NCBI GenBank assembly: GCA_016869015.1
Contig: VGFB01000021.1
Span: forward strand, 1 to 15,000
Direction of reading: 5' to 3'
DNA: 15,000 nucleotides
Origin: Armatimonadota bacterium
GTDB lineage: Bacteria; Armatimonadota; Zipacnadia; Zipacnadales; VGFC01
Position numbers and translations under genes: made by a program. Positions within the stretch are counted from its first letter, which is position 1. Every line of letters begins with the position of its first letter. Under the pieces are notes generated by a model. That model did no database searches, was not told the DNA's origin, and was given only the letters and a program-made list of their open reading frames with translations. This document shows, one piece after another, positions 6,979 to 15,000 of this stretch.

Positions 6979-7977
6979 ATGACCAGGATGCCGATACGTC
7001 TGGTCGGGTCGGTCGCAGTCGTCGCCCTCCTGGGCGGGCTGCTGGCCGGCTGTGGTTCCTTTGGCCCGACGCTGCCTTCTCCGGACGGCGGAGGCCCGCT
7101 GCCGGGTGCAGTGACCGTGAACATGGCGCCGAGCCTGGCGGGTGCGCAAGTGCCGTGCCCCATTCCCCGGGCCGACCTGACGCTGTACGAGGCGCCGGAC
7201 GTGCCGGACAGCGGCACGGTAGCCGGCACCTTCATTGAGCGGCAGATCATCAGCTGGGAGGACAACCGCAACTGCGGCGGCAGCGGCTCGCAGAACGCCG
7301 ATGTGAGCCTCGTGCTGGACGCCAGCGGCAGCATGTCCGCGACGTACGGCGGCACCACGCGGATCCAGGCGCTGCGGGATGCCGCCAAGCAGTTGGTCTC
7401 CCTGATGGGCGCTGACGACCGGGCGAACGTCATCAAGTTCGGGTGCCTCACCGACAACGTGCTGGTTCAGGACTTCACCAGCGACCAGAGCGCGCTGAAC
7501 GCTGCGATCGACACCATCAATGCCGACTACGGCTGCACGACCGTGTGGAGCGGCGGCAAGATGGGCGTCGATGAGCTGGTGGCGAAGGGGCGCTCGGGCG
7601 TGGGCCATGCCGTCATTCTCGTCACGGACGGCGGCGCGAACGGCGATAGCCTGACCCACACCGACCTGATCGCGGCCGCGACCGCGGCGGGCATTCCCAT
7701 CTATACCGTGGGCGTGGACGCCGCGGCCGATCCGAACCTCGCCCAGGTGGCCACCGACACCGGCGGCGTGTTCGTGCAGGCGAACGACCCGTCGGCGCTG
7801 TCCGCGGCCTTCGCCCAGATCTTCCAGACCGTGACCGGCGGCGAGGCCAAGGTCTCGTGGGCGACGACGTTGAGCCCTGGTGACGAGGTCTGGGTGAAGC
7901 TGGTCTACAAGGAAGGCACGTCGGACGAGGTCACGATCGGTCCGGTGAAGACCGTCGTCCCGACGCCGGCGCCATAG
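6979..7977 (+). CDS. vWA-domain lipoprotein
   Basis: The product has 332 residues. GGGAGGG at 6965-6971, directly after the previous stop, sits 7 nt before the ATG. The N-terminus is a lipoprotein signal with lipobox LLAGC; the lipidated residue would be Cys25, followed by Gly, so export to the outer membrane is plausible. Residues 107-285 form a von Willebrand factor A domain: DASGS (114-118) is the MIDAS DxSxS motif, T187 or T188 would supply the MIDAS threonine, and VTDGGAN (215-221) holds the third metal-site Asp217. The MIDAS is thus intact and likely binds Mg2+ or another divalent ion in ligand binding. Cys60, Cys99, Cys156 and Cys186 could form disulfides. A short beta-rich region and a Pro-rich end (VVPTPAP) follow. 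The ligand is unknown; the neighbouring barrel is the obvious candidate partner. Confidence 0.87.
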   Translation: MTRMPIRLVGSVAVVALLGGLLAGCGSFGPTLPSPDGGGPLPGAVTVNMAPSLAGAQVPCPIPRADLTLYEAPDVPDSGTVAGTFIERQIISWEDNRNCGGSGSQNADVSLVLDASGSMSATYGGTTRIQALRDAAKQLVSLMGADDRANVIKFGCLTDNVLVQDFTSDQSALNAAIDTINADYGCTTVWSGGKMGVDELVAKGRSGVGHAVILVTDGGANGDSLTHTDLIAAATAAGIPIYTVGVDAAADPNLAQVATDTGGVFVQANDPSALSAAFAQIFQTVTGGEAKVSWATTLSPGDEVWVKLVYKEGTSDEVTIGPVKTVVPTPAP

Positions 7978-8010
7978 GGCGCGGACGAGTCCGTCCAGCT
8001 GTGGGTCTTG

Positions 8011-8042
8011 AGCGAGGCGCGGCCCGAGGGTCGCGCCTCGTT
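8011..8042. terminator. Strong bidirectional hairpin between convergent genes
   Basis: The arms cgaggcgcg (8013-8021) and cgcgcctcg (8032-8040) are perfect 9-bp complements. In RNA the stem extends inward through a G-U and two G-C pairs to a cgag tetraloop, and outward through G-U and A-U pairs to 8011 and 8042. It sits between the vWA stop (7977) and the converging stop codon at 8042-8044. No real T tract follows on either side, so it may act as a transcript-end stabiliser or a weak intrinsic terminator. Location and stem quality support a terminator role. Confidence 0.6.
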
Positions 8043-11000
8043 CACTGCTCGGGGCCCGCCGGGGCGACGCGGCAGGTCTGCGCTGAGACCTCGCCGGTGA
8101 CGCGGTCGGTCAGGGTCACGCGCCAGTCACCGGGCACATCGTTGAGGGCGATGGGGAGCGCAAGTTCCGCCTCGCCGCCACGCAGAATGAGGTTCCGCGA
8201 ATAGTCCTCCACCAGCCGGCCGGAGGGGTCCGTCACCCGCAGGCGCAGGACCCGGGCGGCCCCGCCTGCGGCAGGCGGTACGGAAGCGCCAACGATCAGA
8301 CGCCCCCCGAGCGCGACGGCGTCCGGCGCGCGCAGCGTGGGGGCGGGAAGGGGAGCGGGGGAGAGGCAGAAGACCCGCGCCTCCCCGGGCTCCAGGGGCA
8401 CCCGCAGGGAGTCCATTTCGCCGAGCCTCCGGCCGGCCCGGGCGTCGTAGACCAGCGCCTTGCGGGGCAGGGCGATCTGCGCAGTCTCGGCCGCGCCGGC
8501 CTCGGCCGCGCGGAGCAGGCCCACGTACTCCAGCTCGCCGTCGCGGTAGCGCACGACCTCCACGTGCGGCGGGCGTCCCGACTCGAAGGTCACCCCCACC
8601 GGCCGTTGCACCCCCGCGTCCGCCAGAGCTGCGGCGACGATCTGGCGCACGTGGATCTCCGTCGGGCTGTGGAACCGGCGCTCCTGCTCGAACTGGGTCA
8701 GATCGAGGTTCAGGTAGTAGGCGTGACCCTTGCCCACCTCGTGGCGCAGCAGGGCGGGGAGGCCGGCGGGCTCCACGCTTCCCGCGAGCGCGACGGCGCC
8801 ATCCGGCAGGAGGTCCGTCTCGGCCACCCCGAGCCGAACCGCGGACTGCGCCGGAAGCCCGCCCACGGCCTCGGTGGTGACGATCCCCACCCCGGCGCCG
8901 GGAATGCCCAGCGGCTCCCGGTGAAGGCCGAAGAGCTTCGTTGCGGCCTCGGGCCCCGGCCTACGGCAGAGCTCGTCGGTCACGCCGCACCAGGCATCGG
9001 CGATGACCGTGCCGCCGGCCTCCGCGAACGCGGTGAGGGCCCGGGCCTCCGCCGGCGAGATCGCCATCGCCATCGGCAGGACGCACGCGCGGAAGGGGGT
9101 TGATTCGGGGTCGAGCGCGCCCTCGGCGATCTGCTCGGGGCAGATGAACTCGTACTGGAGGCCGAGGTCCTCGATGATCTTCACCCACGAGTCCCGCGAG
9201 GCGTTCAGGGCGGCGGGTCGATCCAGCAGGGCGGCCGCTCGGACGCTCGCCTGACTGTAGAGGATCGCGATGCCGTCGTGCCGGCGCGTGGCGGCGCGGA
9301 TGACGTCCCAGAGGCCCTCCTTCATCTCGCGCACGTACTCGCGGGTGCTCGCTCCGCACTCGCTGTCGGCGAGGTCGCCGTAGAAGAACAACGGCGTGTA
9401 CCACGCGCTGATGCCCTTGGTGTCATGCAGCAGGCACCAGAATCCGTTGTACTCCACCTTACGGCCGGACTGCCAATAGCCCAGGTAGTAAGGTGATTGG
9501 TCGGCGCCCCCCGCGGCCTGGAAGGAGCGGCGCATCTCGTTGGACCAACTGGTGTTGTAGGAGTGGTAGTAGGTGAACGCGCGGCTGAGCTTCCACCAGT
9601 CCATGCCGTTGCCGGCCTCGGGCGACTGCGTGCCGCTGAGGCCCGCCTTGGCTCCGGGGTCGACTGCTTCGATCGCGGCCTGCACGAAGGCGAAGAAGCC
9701 CGCGGCCGTGTCGTCCATGAAGGCGCGGTGATCGGCCCAGGGCGCCGGGTTCTCGGCCACCTTGGCGTCCTTGAGCGTCATCGGCACGACGTTCGGCCAC
9801 CCCGCGTGCTGCGTCTCCCACGCGGCGTTGAGGCGCTCCAGGTCACCGTACCTTGCCTCCAACCACGTCCGGAACCCCGCGAGGCAGTGCTCGCACCAGC
9901 AGTAGTCATGGTACTGCGTGTAGTAGGTGAGGCTCATCTCGTCGCCCATGCAGTAGTCGTAGCACCCACCGTAGGGCAAGCGCTCGCGGACGCGGGCCTG
10001 AATGGCCGCCTTCACCTTTGCGCGCCACTCAGGGTCGTTGAGGCAGGGCTCGCGCACGAGCGCCGCGCGGTCGCCGGTCTCGGCGTACTGCTTCGACTTC
10101 TCAGCGAAACGGGCGTCGACGAAGTCGGGCACGTCCCGCCCCATGTAGCTGAGCAGCCCGAGCTCGGAGTGGCCGAGGTTGCGCCAGTAGTCGTTCCAGA
10201 CGCGCCCGGTGCCGAACTCGTTGATCCCGTTGAAGGCGTAGTCGAGCCCCAGGCTCTCGACGCGCTCGCCGACCAGATCGAAGAGGTACTCGCTGCGCCA
10301 GAAGTAGATGCCGCCCCAGCTGGTGAAGGTGAAGCGATCCCACACCTGCGGGCGAGGCGCGATGACCCGCCGCGTCGCGCGATCGAGCACGGCCTCCCCC
10401 GAGCGCAACTCGGCGACCACCTCGAGGCCCTCGTTCACGAGATCGGTCAGCGGGAGCTCGAAACGCACGGCCTCTGTCGCGGCGGGCACGGGTCTCGTCT
10501 CCCGGGCGACCTCCCGGCGATGGGTATCGAAGACGGCGAGACGGAGGCTGACTTCGGGAGGGGACGGCTGCACGACATCCACGCCGACGGTCACGCGGAG
10601 GGGCTCGGTGGGTGACCACTGACGCCAGGCGGCGCTGCCCGCCGGCAGCGAGGCGTCAGGCTCCGCCGGAAGGAGGATGTCCGCCGCGGGCTCCAGAGCG
10701 GTGAGGCTTGCGGGGCCCTGCGCCTCAATGTACGTCGCACCCCAGGCCAGCGCGCCGCCCGCGGCGTCCGAAACGCGGACGAAGACCAGGGAGCGCCCCG
10801 GGAGGAGCGGCGGAAGATCGTGTTCCACCCGCGCGTCCGCTTTCAGCTCCACGGCGCGGGTCACGTCGAGGCGCTCGCCGCCGAGCTTGTCGACCACCCG
10901 CCACCGGATGGAGCCCGGCCCCGGCCTCACGGGGCCCTGCAGCACGCAGCTGAGACGCGAGCCGGCAGGCGCGCGGCCCTGCGCGTCGAGACGCAGGTCG

Positions 11001-13495
11001 AGTTGCGGCTGCAGGTCTCCCAGTTCGCACGCCGGCGGCCGTCCCGAGACCCAGGCGACGCACCGCGCGAGGAGGGCATACCAGAGCTCCCAGTAGGGGT
11101 GGCGGAGCGCCCGGAACTCATCGAGCAGGAACCCGCCGCGATAGCTGAGGATCGGCGTCAAGGCCGAGTAGCCGCGGTAGTTGTAGTCATGGGTCAGCGT
11201 GTCGTAGGAGAGGCTCAGCACTCGGCCTGCGCCGACCTGCCCGGCGACGATGAGCGGTGCGCCGTCAGCGAAGGTCGCCAGCACCTCCCCGGTAGGCGCC
11301 GGGTCGTAGGTCATGCGGCGGGTGCGCGGCATGGTCTCCCAGGGGAGCGCGCGAGTTACCGGATGATCGCCGACGGACTCCCAGGCGTGGAACTCGCCCA
11401 TCGGCTTGCCCCGGGCGACGCCCATCATCGGCCACGCGCCCATGTCCTCATCGGTGAAGCCCTCGGGCTCGATGTACACGAGGCCCGTGCCCGCCCGCAC
11501 CTGTTCCTCGATGCGGCTGCGGATGGCGGGCGTGAAGTGGTGGTCCCACTTCAGCCCCGAGAGCACGATCACGTCGAACTCCGTCTCCAGGGCCTTGGTC
11601 AGCCGCTCCTGCGCCTGGGCAAGGGTCTGGATGGAGAGGTCGCCGTGGTACTTCCATTCCTCGTCGAGGGTTGTGTAGAACTTGACGTAGCTGAAGTCGA
11701 GGTCGGCGCGCTGGGCGAGCTCGATGATCTCCCGACAGTACCGGTCGTCCACGAGCACGAGCGCCTTCAGCCGCCCGGCGGCCGCCGGGCGGGCCCAGGG
11801 GAAATGGGGCGACTCGACCGTCATCTCCAGCTCGTGCCCGAGGGTCGCGGCGGCCTTCTCGGCGAGGCCGATGCGCGGCTCGGGGGGCGTCATCCGGTAG
11901 GCGAAGCGAAGCTCGCCCACGGCGTAGGGGCGTTCGGCGACCGGCAGGCTCTCACCGCCTCGAACCAGGCTAAGCCGCAGTTCGTAGGCCCCCGGAGGGA
12001 GGGGCTCCGCAAGGGGCAGGGCGGTGATCGACCCAAGGGCGGCGGCCTCCGGGGCCACGGTCGGCCTGCGCGCGATGGCCTGCCACGCGCCCTCGGGCCA
12101 CGCCCGGCGCTCCAGCAGCGCCTCGCCCGCGGGCTCGCCGGCGGCCAGGAAGAGCTTTGCCTCAACCGGGCCTTCGGTCACGAGCTCCCCCACGGCGCCC
12201 GGAATCGCGCCGTCCACGCGCGCCAGGCCGGAGAAGGGTGTGAGCTGGAACTCGGTCTTGAGGCTCTCGCCCGCCGGCACCGCGAACTTGCTGAACCGCC
12301 ACTCGTGCGTGGCCGTCGTGGACGTCGTCCCGGCCCAGTGATAGAAGCAGTTGAGCCGCTTGTACTCCATCGTGATCGCCAGCCCGGCGCCTCCATCGGA
12401 GACGACCGCCGTCCAGCCCCGGGCCGGATCGAAGAACCACTCCTCGAGAGCGGGCTTCGCTTCACCGCGACGGGGCAACACGAGCTCCTTCACGCCCTCC
12501 TCGGTCGGGAAGTAGTACGTGTTGGTCGTCCCGGCGACCCCCGTGAAGTTGTGGAACCACGGAGCATAGACGTACTCGGTCTGGCTCGATGGGTCGTTGC
12601 TCAGCTCCCACTCGATCCGGACGACGGGACTGCCCTCCCGCAGGCGGAGTCGCTTCCGGACGCTGGTGAAGCCCAACATCCCGCCGACGCCCCCTGCGCG
12701 CAGTTCCACCCACTGCTCGCGGACGTCGCCGCCGTGGCCGGTGCTGTAGAAGCAGTCGGCGAAGCTGTAGTCCGGCTCCCAGAGCTGGTCGCGGAAGAGG
12801 CCCATGCCGGCCTCCGGGGGCGCGGTGAGGTCCAGCCCGCTCGCCTTCAGAAGCAGGCTGGCGCAGACTCCGCCGCGCGAGGGCGTCAGCACCATGCGCA
12901 GGTGCCCGTTCTCCAGCACAAGATCGGGCTTGCCGTCTCCGTCGGCGTCCAGCTCGCGGTAGGACAGGCCGGCGGTCGGGGCCTCGGGTACGTTGAGCGC
13001 CCGCTCGCCGCCCCCGGCGGCGGACTGGCCAAGGACCTCGATCTCCTGGAGGCTGACGATGCTCGCGGTCACGAAGGTCAGGCGGAGCGCGTCGGTCGTC
13101 TCACTGAACCCCTCGACCGCCAGCGGGAAGACGTGCTCCTCGGTGTCCGCCCAGTAGCCCTGCGCCTCGCCGACGGTCTGCCATTCCCCAAAGCGTCTCA
13201 CGGCGACGACCATCTTCTCGAGCTTGTAGTTCATGTTGTGGCGGTATGTGTGCGCTCGCACCGCCGTCACGCGCTCGACCGCCGGCAGGGCCAGGTCCAG
13301 CACGATCGTGCCGCCGCTGAGAATGACGCTCCTGCCCGGGGAGAGGTCACCGTCGGACAACTTCGAGGGCGTGGTGTCCGCCCACTCGGCGGTCAGGGGC
13401 GGCGCAGCGGTCGTGTATGTCCAGCCCTCGATCCGCCCCTCCTGAGCGTCCACGGTCGAGACCAGTGCCAGCAAGCTGAGCAGCGCGTGACCCAT
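8042..13495 (-). CDS. Giant secreted GH42-like protein with two glutamine-amidotransferase-like domains
   Basis: The product has 1817 residues. The ATG at 13495 has an ideal AGGAGGA (13501-13507) 5 nt upstream; a second ATG at 13525 has none. Residues 1-18 (MGHALLSLLALVSTVDAQ) are a signal peptide. Residues 25-155 look like a discoidin-type carbohydrate-binding domain. DADGDGKPD (183-191) is a calcium-loop motif, followed by a beta-sandwich region to about 530. Residues 575-820 resemble a ThuA/class-I amidotransferase-like fold. About 1050-1390 is a GH42-type TIM barrel: CWCEHC gives zinc cysteines C1199, C1201 and C1204, C1151 is a fourth, and Glu1186 in GDEMS is the likely acid/base. Residues 1400-1630 match a beta-galactosidase trimerisation-like domain, then C-terminal beta domains. 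Substrate is probably a galactoside or other glycan, but see the nucleophile remark in findings. Size far exceeds ordinary GH42 enzymes (about 650-700 residues). Confidence 0.82.
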   Translation of the reverse strand: MGHALLSLLALVSTVDAQEGRIEGWTYTTAAPPLTAEWADTTPSKLSDGDLSPGRSVILSGGTIVLDLALPAVERVTAVRAHTYRHNMNYKLEKMVVAVRRFGEWQTVGEAQGYWADTEEHVFPLAVEGFSETTDALRLTFVTASIVSLQEIEVLGQSAAGGGERALNVPEAPTAGLSYRELDADGDGKPDLVLENGHLRMVLTPSRGGVCASLLLKASGLDLTAPPEAGMGLFRDQLWEPDYSFADCFYSTGHGGDVREQWVELRAGGVGGMLGFTSVRKRLRLREGSPVVRIEWELSNDPSSQTEYVYAPWFHNFTGVAGTTNTYYFPTEEGVKELVLPRRGEAKPALEEWFFDPARGWTAVVSDGGAGLAITMEYKRLNCFYHWAGTTSTTATHEWRFSKFAVPAGESLKTEFQLTPFSGLARVDGAIPGAVGELVTEGPVEAKLFLAAGEPAGEALLERRAWPEGAWQAIARRPTVAPEAAALGSITALPLAEPLPPGAYELRLSLVRGGESLPVAERPYAVGELRFAYRMTPPEPRIGLAEKAAATLGHELEMTVESPHFPWARPAAAGRLKALVLVDDRYCREIIELAQRADLDFSYVKFYTTLDEEWKYHGDLSIQTLAQAQERLTKALETEFDVIVLSGLKWDHHFTPAIRSRIEEQVRAGTGLVYIEPEGFTDEDMGAWPMMGVARGKPMGEFHAWESVGDHPVTRALPWETMPRTRRMTYDPAPTGEVLATFADGAPLIVAGQVGAGRVLSLSYDTLTHDYNYRGYSALTPILSYRGGFLLDEFRALRHPYWELWYALLARCVAWVSGRPPACELGDLQPQLDLRLDAQGRAPAGSRLSCVLQGPVRPGPGSIRWRVVDKLGGERLDVTRAVELKADARVEHDLPPLLPGRSLVFVRVSDAAGGALAWGATYIEAQGPASLTALEPAADILLPAEPDASLPAGSAAWRQWSPTEPLRVTVGVDVVQPSPPEVSLRLAVFDTHRREVARETRPVPAATEAVRFELPLTDLVNEGLEVVAELRSGEAVLDRATRRVIAPRPQVWDRFTFTSWGGIYFWRSEYLFDLVGERVESLGLDYAFNGINEFGTGRVWNDYWRNLGHSELGLLSYMGRDVPDFVDARFAEKSKQYAETGDRAALVREPCLNDPEWRAKVKAAIQARVRERLPYGGCYDYCMGDEMSLTYYTQYHDYCWCEHCLAGFRTWLEARYGDLERLNAAWETQHAGWPNVVPMTLKDAKVAENPAPWADHRAFMDDTAAGFFAFVQAAIEAVDPGAKAGLSGTQSPEAGNGMDWWKLSRAFTYYHSYNTSWSNEMRRSFQAAGGADQSPYYLGYWQSGRKVEYNGFWCLLHDTKGISAWYTPLFFYGDLADSECGASTREYVREMKEGLWDVIRAATRRHDGIAILYSQASVRAAALLDRPAALNASRDSWVKIIEDLGLQYEFICPEQIAEGALDPESTPFRACVLPMAMAISPAEARALTAFAEAGGTVIADAWCGVTDELCRRPGPEAATKLFGLHREPLGIPGAGVGIVTTEAVGGLPAQSAVRLGVAETDLLPDGAVALAGSVEPAGLPALLRHEVGKGHAYYLNLDLTQFEQERRFHSPTEIHVRQIVAAALADAGVQRPVGVTFESGRPPHVEVVRYRDGELEYVGLLRAAEAGAAETAQIALPRKALVYDARAGRRLGEMDSLRVPLEPGEARVFCLSPAPLPAPTLRAPDAVALGGRLIVGASVPPAAGGAARVLRLRVTDPSGRLVEDYSRNLILRGGEAELALPIALNDVPGDWRVTLTDRVTGEVSAQTCRVAPAGPEQ

Positions 13496-13627
13496 CGGGC
13501 TCCTCCTACGGTGCGGCGATGACATGCCGAGGTGGAAGTTCAGCGTGAGGGCGATCGGGGCCTTTGGGAGGACTGCACGGCGACGGCGAACGTCACGACG
13601 AACAGCACGCCGGCCGCAAGACCGGTT
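13496..13627. promoter_or_regulatory. Intergenic region upstream of the GH42-like gene
   Basis: This 132-bp gap separates the MgtC-family stop from the GH42-like ATG on the - strand, long enough for the giant gene to have its own promoter. Only the strong AGGAGGA ribosome site at 13501-13507 is clear. No convincing -35/-10 pair or terminator hairpin was seen, so read-through from the upstream genes remains possible. Confidence 0.35.
13501..13507 (-). promoter_or_regulatory. Ribosome binding site deciding the start of the GH42-like gene
   Basis: On the - strand the sequence reads AGGAGGA, then gcccg, then ATG at 13495. This near-perfect Shine-Dalgarno places the start immediately before the signal peptide and argues against the in-frame ATG ten codons upstream at 13525. 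Confidence 0.8.
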
Positions 13628-14293
13628 CTAACCGACCCTCACCGACACCACGCCGTCGATCTTGGCGAGGGTGTCGGCGAGCTTCTCGGCGTCGGGGCGA
13701 GGAAGGTGCTCGATCGCGGCACAGACGACACAAGTGGGCGAGCCCTGCTCACGGTTGATCTCGACGGAGGCGGCCTCATGCCCGGCGTCGGCGAGGGCGG
13801 CGCGGAGGGCGGACAAGGACAGCCTCTCGGCCGTCACCTGCAGGTCGACGAACGCCGGATGGGCCGAGCGGAAGACGTGACGCTCGATCCACTTGAGCAG
13901 CGTCAGGACGACGAACATCAACCCGGTGCCTGCCACGACCGCCTGCCACCAACCCACTCCCGCCGCCATGCCGACCCCGGAGACCGCCCAGATCGAGGCG
14001 GCCGAGGTCAGACCGCGGACCGAACCGCCGTGGCGGAGAATGGCCCCCGCCCCCAGGAACCCGATCCCGGTAATGATGCCGGCGGCGACGCGCCCCGGGT
14101 CGTGATCCTCCCCCGCCAGGGCGAGCGAGACCAGGGTGAAGAGGCAAGCGCCCACACTGACCAGCAGCATGGTGCGGAAACCGGCGGGGTGATCGCGGCG
14201 CTCACGCTCAACGCCCACCACCGCGCCCGCGCCGGCCGCGAGGAGCAGCCGGGCCAGCATGATCTCCCACGGCATGAACGAGAACTCACCCAT
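13628..14293 (-). CDS. MgtC/SapB-family membrane protein
   Basis: The product has 221 residues. The first ATG at 14293 is taken, with GAGGG a few bases upstream inside the preceding gene; an alternative start is Met7 at 14275. Residues 8-135 form four or five membrane helices with the family motifs GVERERRDHPAGFRT (27-41), GIITGIGFLGAGAIL (72-86) and VRGLTSAASIWAVSGVGMAAG (92-112). Residues 148-220 are a soluble C-terminal domain with an ACT-like pattern, ending DGVVSVRVG. The MgtC/SapB family covers inner-membrane proteins; in pathogens MgtC aids growth in low Mg2+ and inhibits the F-type ATPase, but most environmental members have no tested role. The gene overlaps the upstream deacetylase gene by 8 bp, so the two are likely translationally coupled. 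No magnesium-sensing leader is visible. Confidence 0.9.
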   Translation of the reverse strand: MGEFSFMPWEIMLARLLLAAGAGAVVGVERERRDHPAGFRTMLLVSVGACLFTLVSLALAGEDHDPGRVAAGIITGIGFLGAGAILRHGGSVRGLTSAASIWAVSGVGMAAGVGWWQAVVAGTGLMFVVLTLLKWIERHVFRSAHPAFVDLQVTAERLSLSALRAALADAGHEAASVEINREQGSPTCVVCAAIEHLPRPDAEKLADTLAKIDGVVSVRVG

Positions 14294-15000
14294 CGCCCGC
14301 CCTCAGTGGCTCATAGTGGTCCGTGTGAGCCTGTCTCGCGAGAGCCACGAGCGCTGCGGGCTCGTAGCGCAGGGCCGTCTCGGCGCCCAGCGCCTCGGTG
14401 ACGGTGCCCACCTCCAGCCCGACCTGTCGGACCCGGGCGATGAGTTCCGGCAGGGCCTCCAGGCTCCACAGGTCGCCCTGGTGCATCAGGATGATGCTGC
14501 CGGAGCGGAGCCGCGTGAGACCGTTCGCAAGGATGGCCTCCCGGCCCTGATCCTTCCAGTCGCCCGTGTTTGCGGTCCACAGGACGGTGGAGTAGCCGAG
14601 GGCGTCGGTCACCCGGAGCGCGAGTTCGGAGCAGCTGCCGCCCGGCGGACGCATCAGTCGGGGGGTGACGCCGCACGCGCGCTCGATGGCCCGATCGCAA
14701 CCGCGTAGCTGCGTCCAGACGCCGCGGGGGTTGAGCTCGGCCAGGTCGATGTGGGAGTAGGTGTGGTTACCGATCTCGTGCCCGTCACGCGCGATCATCC
14801 GCACGAGTTCGGGGAACTGCTCGGCGTTCTCCCCGACGAGGAAGAAGGTTGCGCGGACGCCCTCCCGGCGGAGCACGTCCAGCATCAGGGGCGTCGTCAG
14901 CGGGTGGGGCCCGTCATCGATGGTCAGCGCGACGCGGCCCGCGGTGAGGCTGCCCTCCAGGATGGCGGTGACCGGCCCCTCGCGGGGCAGGGCGTCCAAC
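14286..15000 (-). CDS. NodB-type polysaccharide deacetylase (5' end outside window)
   Basis: The frame is open to the window edge. A TTG at 14999 could be a start but more probably reads Leu in a longer protein. Counting from that codon, the NodB motifs are in order: TIDDG (26-30; D28 would be the base, D29 a metal ligand), HTYSH (79-83; the other two ligands), RPPGG (117-121), GDW (146-148) and ILMHQG (170-175, His173 catalytic acid). The metal triad Asp-His-His is intact, so a metal-dependent deacetylase acting on an N-acetylated or O-acetylated glycan such as peptidoglycan or chitooligosaccharide is likely. In motif 4 the first Asp of DxxDW appears as Asn. The N-terminal part, including any signal peptide, is missing from the window. 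The gene overlaps the MgtC-family gene by 8 bp. Confidence 0.88.
   Translation of the reverse strand, partial: LDALPREGPVTAILEGSLTAGRVALTIDDGPHPLTTPLMLDVLRREGVRATFFLVGENAEQFPELVRMIARDGHEIGNHTYSHIDLAELNPRGVWTQLRGCDRAIERACGVTPRLMRPPGGSCSELALRVTDALGYSTVLWTANTGDWKDQGREAILANGLTRLRSGSIILMHQGDLWSLEALPELIARVRQVGLEVGTVTEALGAETALRYEPAALVALARQAHTDHYEPLRAGDG

Noticed and set aside
10820..13522. A 900-codon + strand open frame opposite the GH42-like gene
   Set aside because: Its composition is that of an antisense shadow (His/Arg/Gly/Pro-rich, no recognisable domain), while the - strand frame carries a signal peptide, domains and a strong ribosome site.
13532..13627. A possible short hydrophobic peptide of about 30 residues on the - strand between the MgtC-family and GH42-like genes
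   Set aside because: The frame contains a signal-like stretch (GLAAGVLFVVTFAVAVQSS) but has only internal GTG codons as starts, no ribosome site and a length too short to support; it may be chance or a remnant.

Overview
The window is GC-rich throughout (strong G/C preference at third codon positions) and tightly packed with bacterial protein genes. No rRNA, tRNA, CRISPR array, insertion sequence or phage gene could be recognised. A predicted outer-membrane beta-barrel ending in an aromatic residue and a lipoprotein with a clear lipobox point to a diderm bacterium. The gene mix (membrane-fused spermidine-synthase-like proteins, a giant secreted GH42-like protein, a NodB deacetylase, a vWA lipoprotein) would suit Armatimonadota, Planctomycetota or similar environmental phyla. 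That placement is impression only, since no marker gene is present.

Left region (1-2256). The window opens inside the 3' end of a + strand gene for a membrane-fused spermidine-synthase-like protein (to 962). It converges on a - strand voltage-gated-type ion channel gene (1030-2121). The channel has a coiled-coil-prone N-terminus, an S4 with ten regularly spaced arginines and an aberrant pore signature. A 135-bp divergent spacer follows.

Central + strand block (2257-7977). A complete 782-residue membrane spermidine-synthase-like protein overlaps by 4 bp a secreted alpha/beta-hydrolase (4602-5636). That gene overlaps by 14 bp a 63-residue conserved-looking small protein (5623-5814), so the three are probably one translationally coupled operon. 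After a 280-bp leader without a recognised gene comes a two-gene unit: a predicted outer-membrane beta-barrel (6095-6964) and a vWA-domain lipoprotein (6979-7977), 14 bp apart.

Right - strand block (8042-15000). A strong hairpin at 8011-8042 separates the vWA gene from a converging 1817-residue secreted protein. That protein has a GH42-type core between two class-I glutamine-amidotransferase-like domains. It keeps the GH42 zinc cysteines and the acid/base glutamate, but the nucleophile glutamate does not appear at the expected place. Upstream of it lie an MgtC/SapB-family membrane protein (13628-14293) and, overlapping that by 8 bp, a NodB-type polysaccharide deacetylase whose 5' end runs off the window.

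Taken together the region is mostly cell-envelope functions: secreted carbohydrate-active enzymes, an outer-membrane/lipoprotein pair and inner-membrane proteins. No single known pathway ties the blocks together. The most unusual items are the channel (S4 and filter) and the divergent GH42-like giant.
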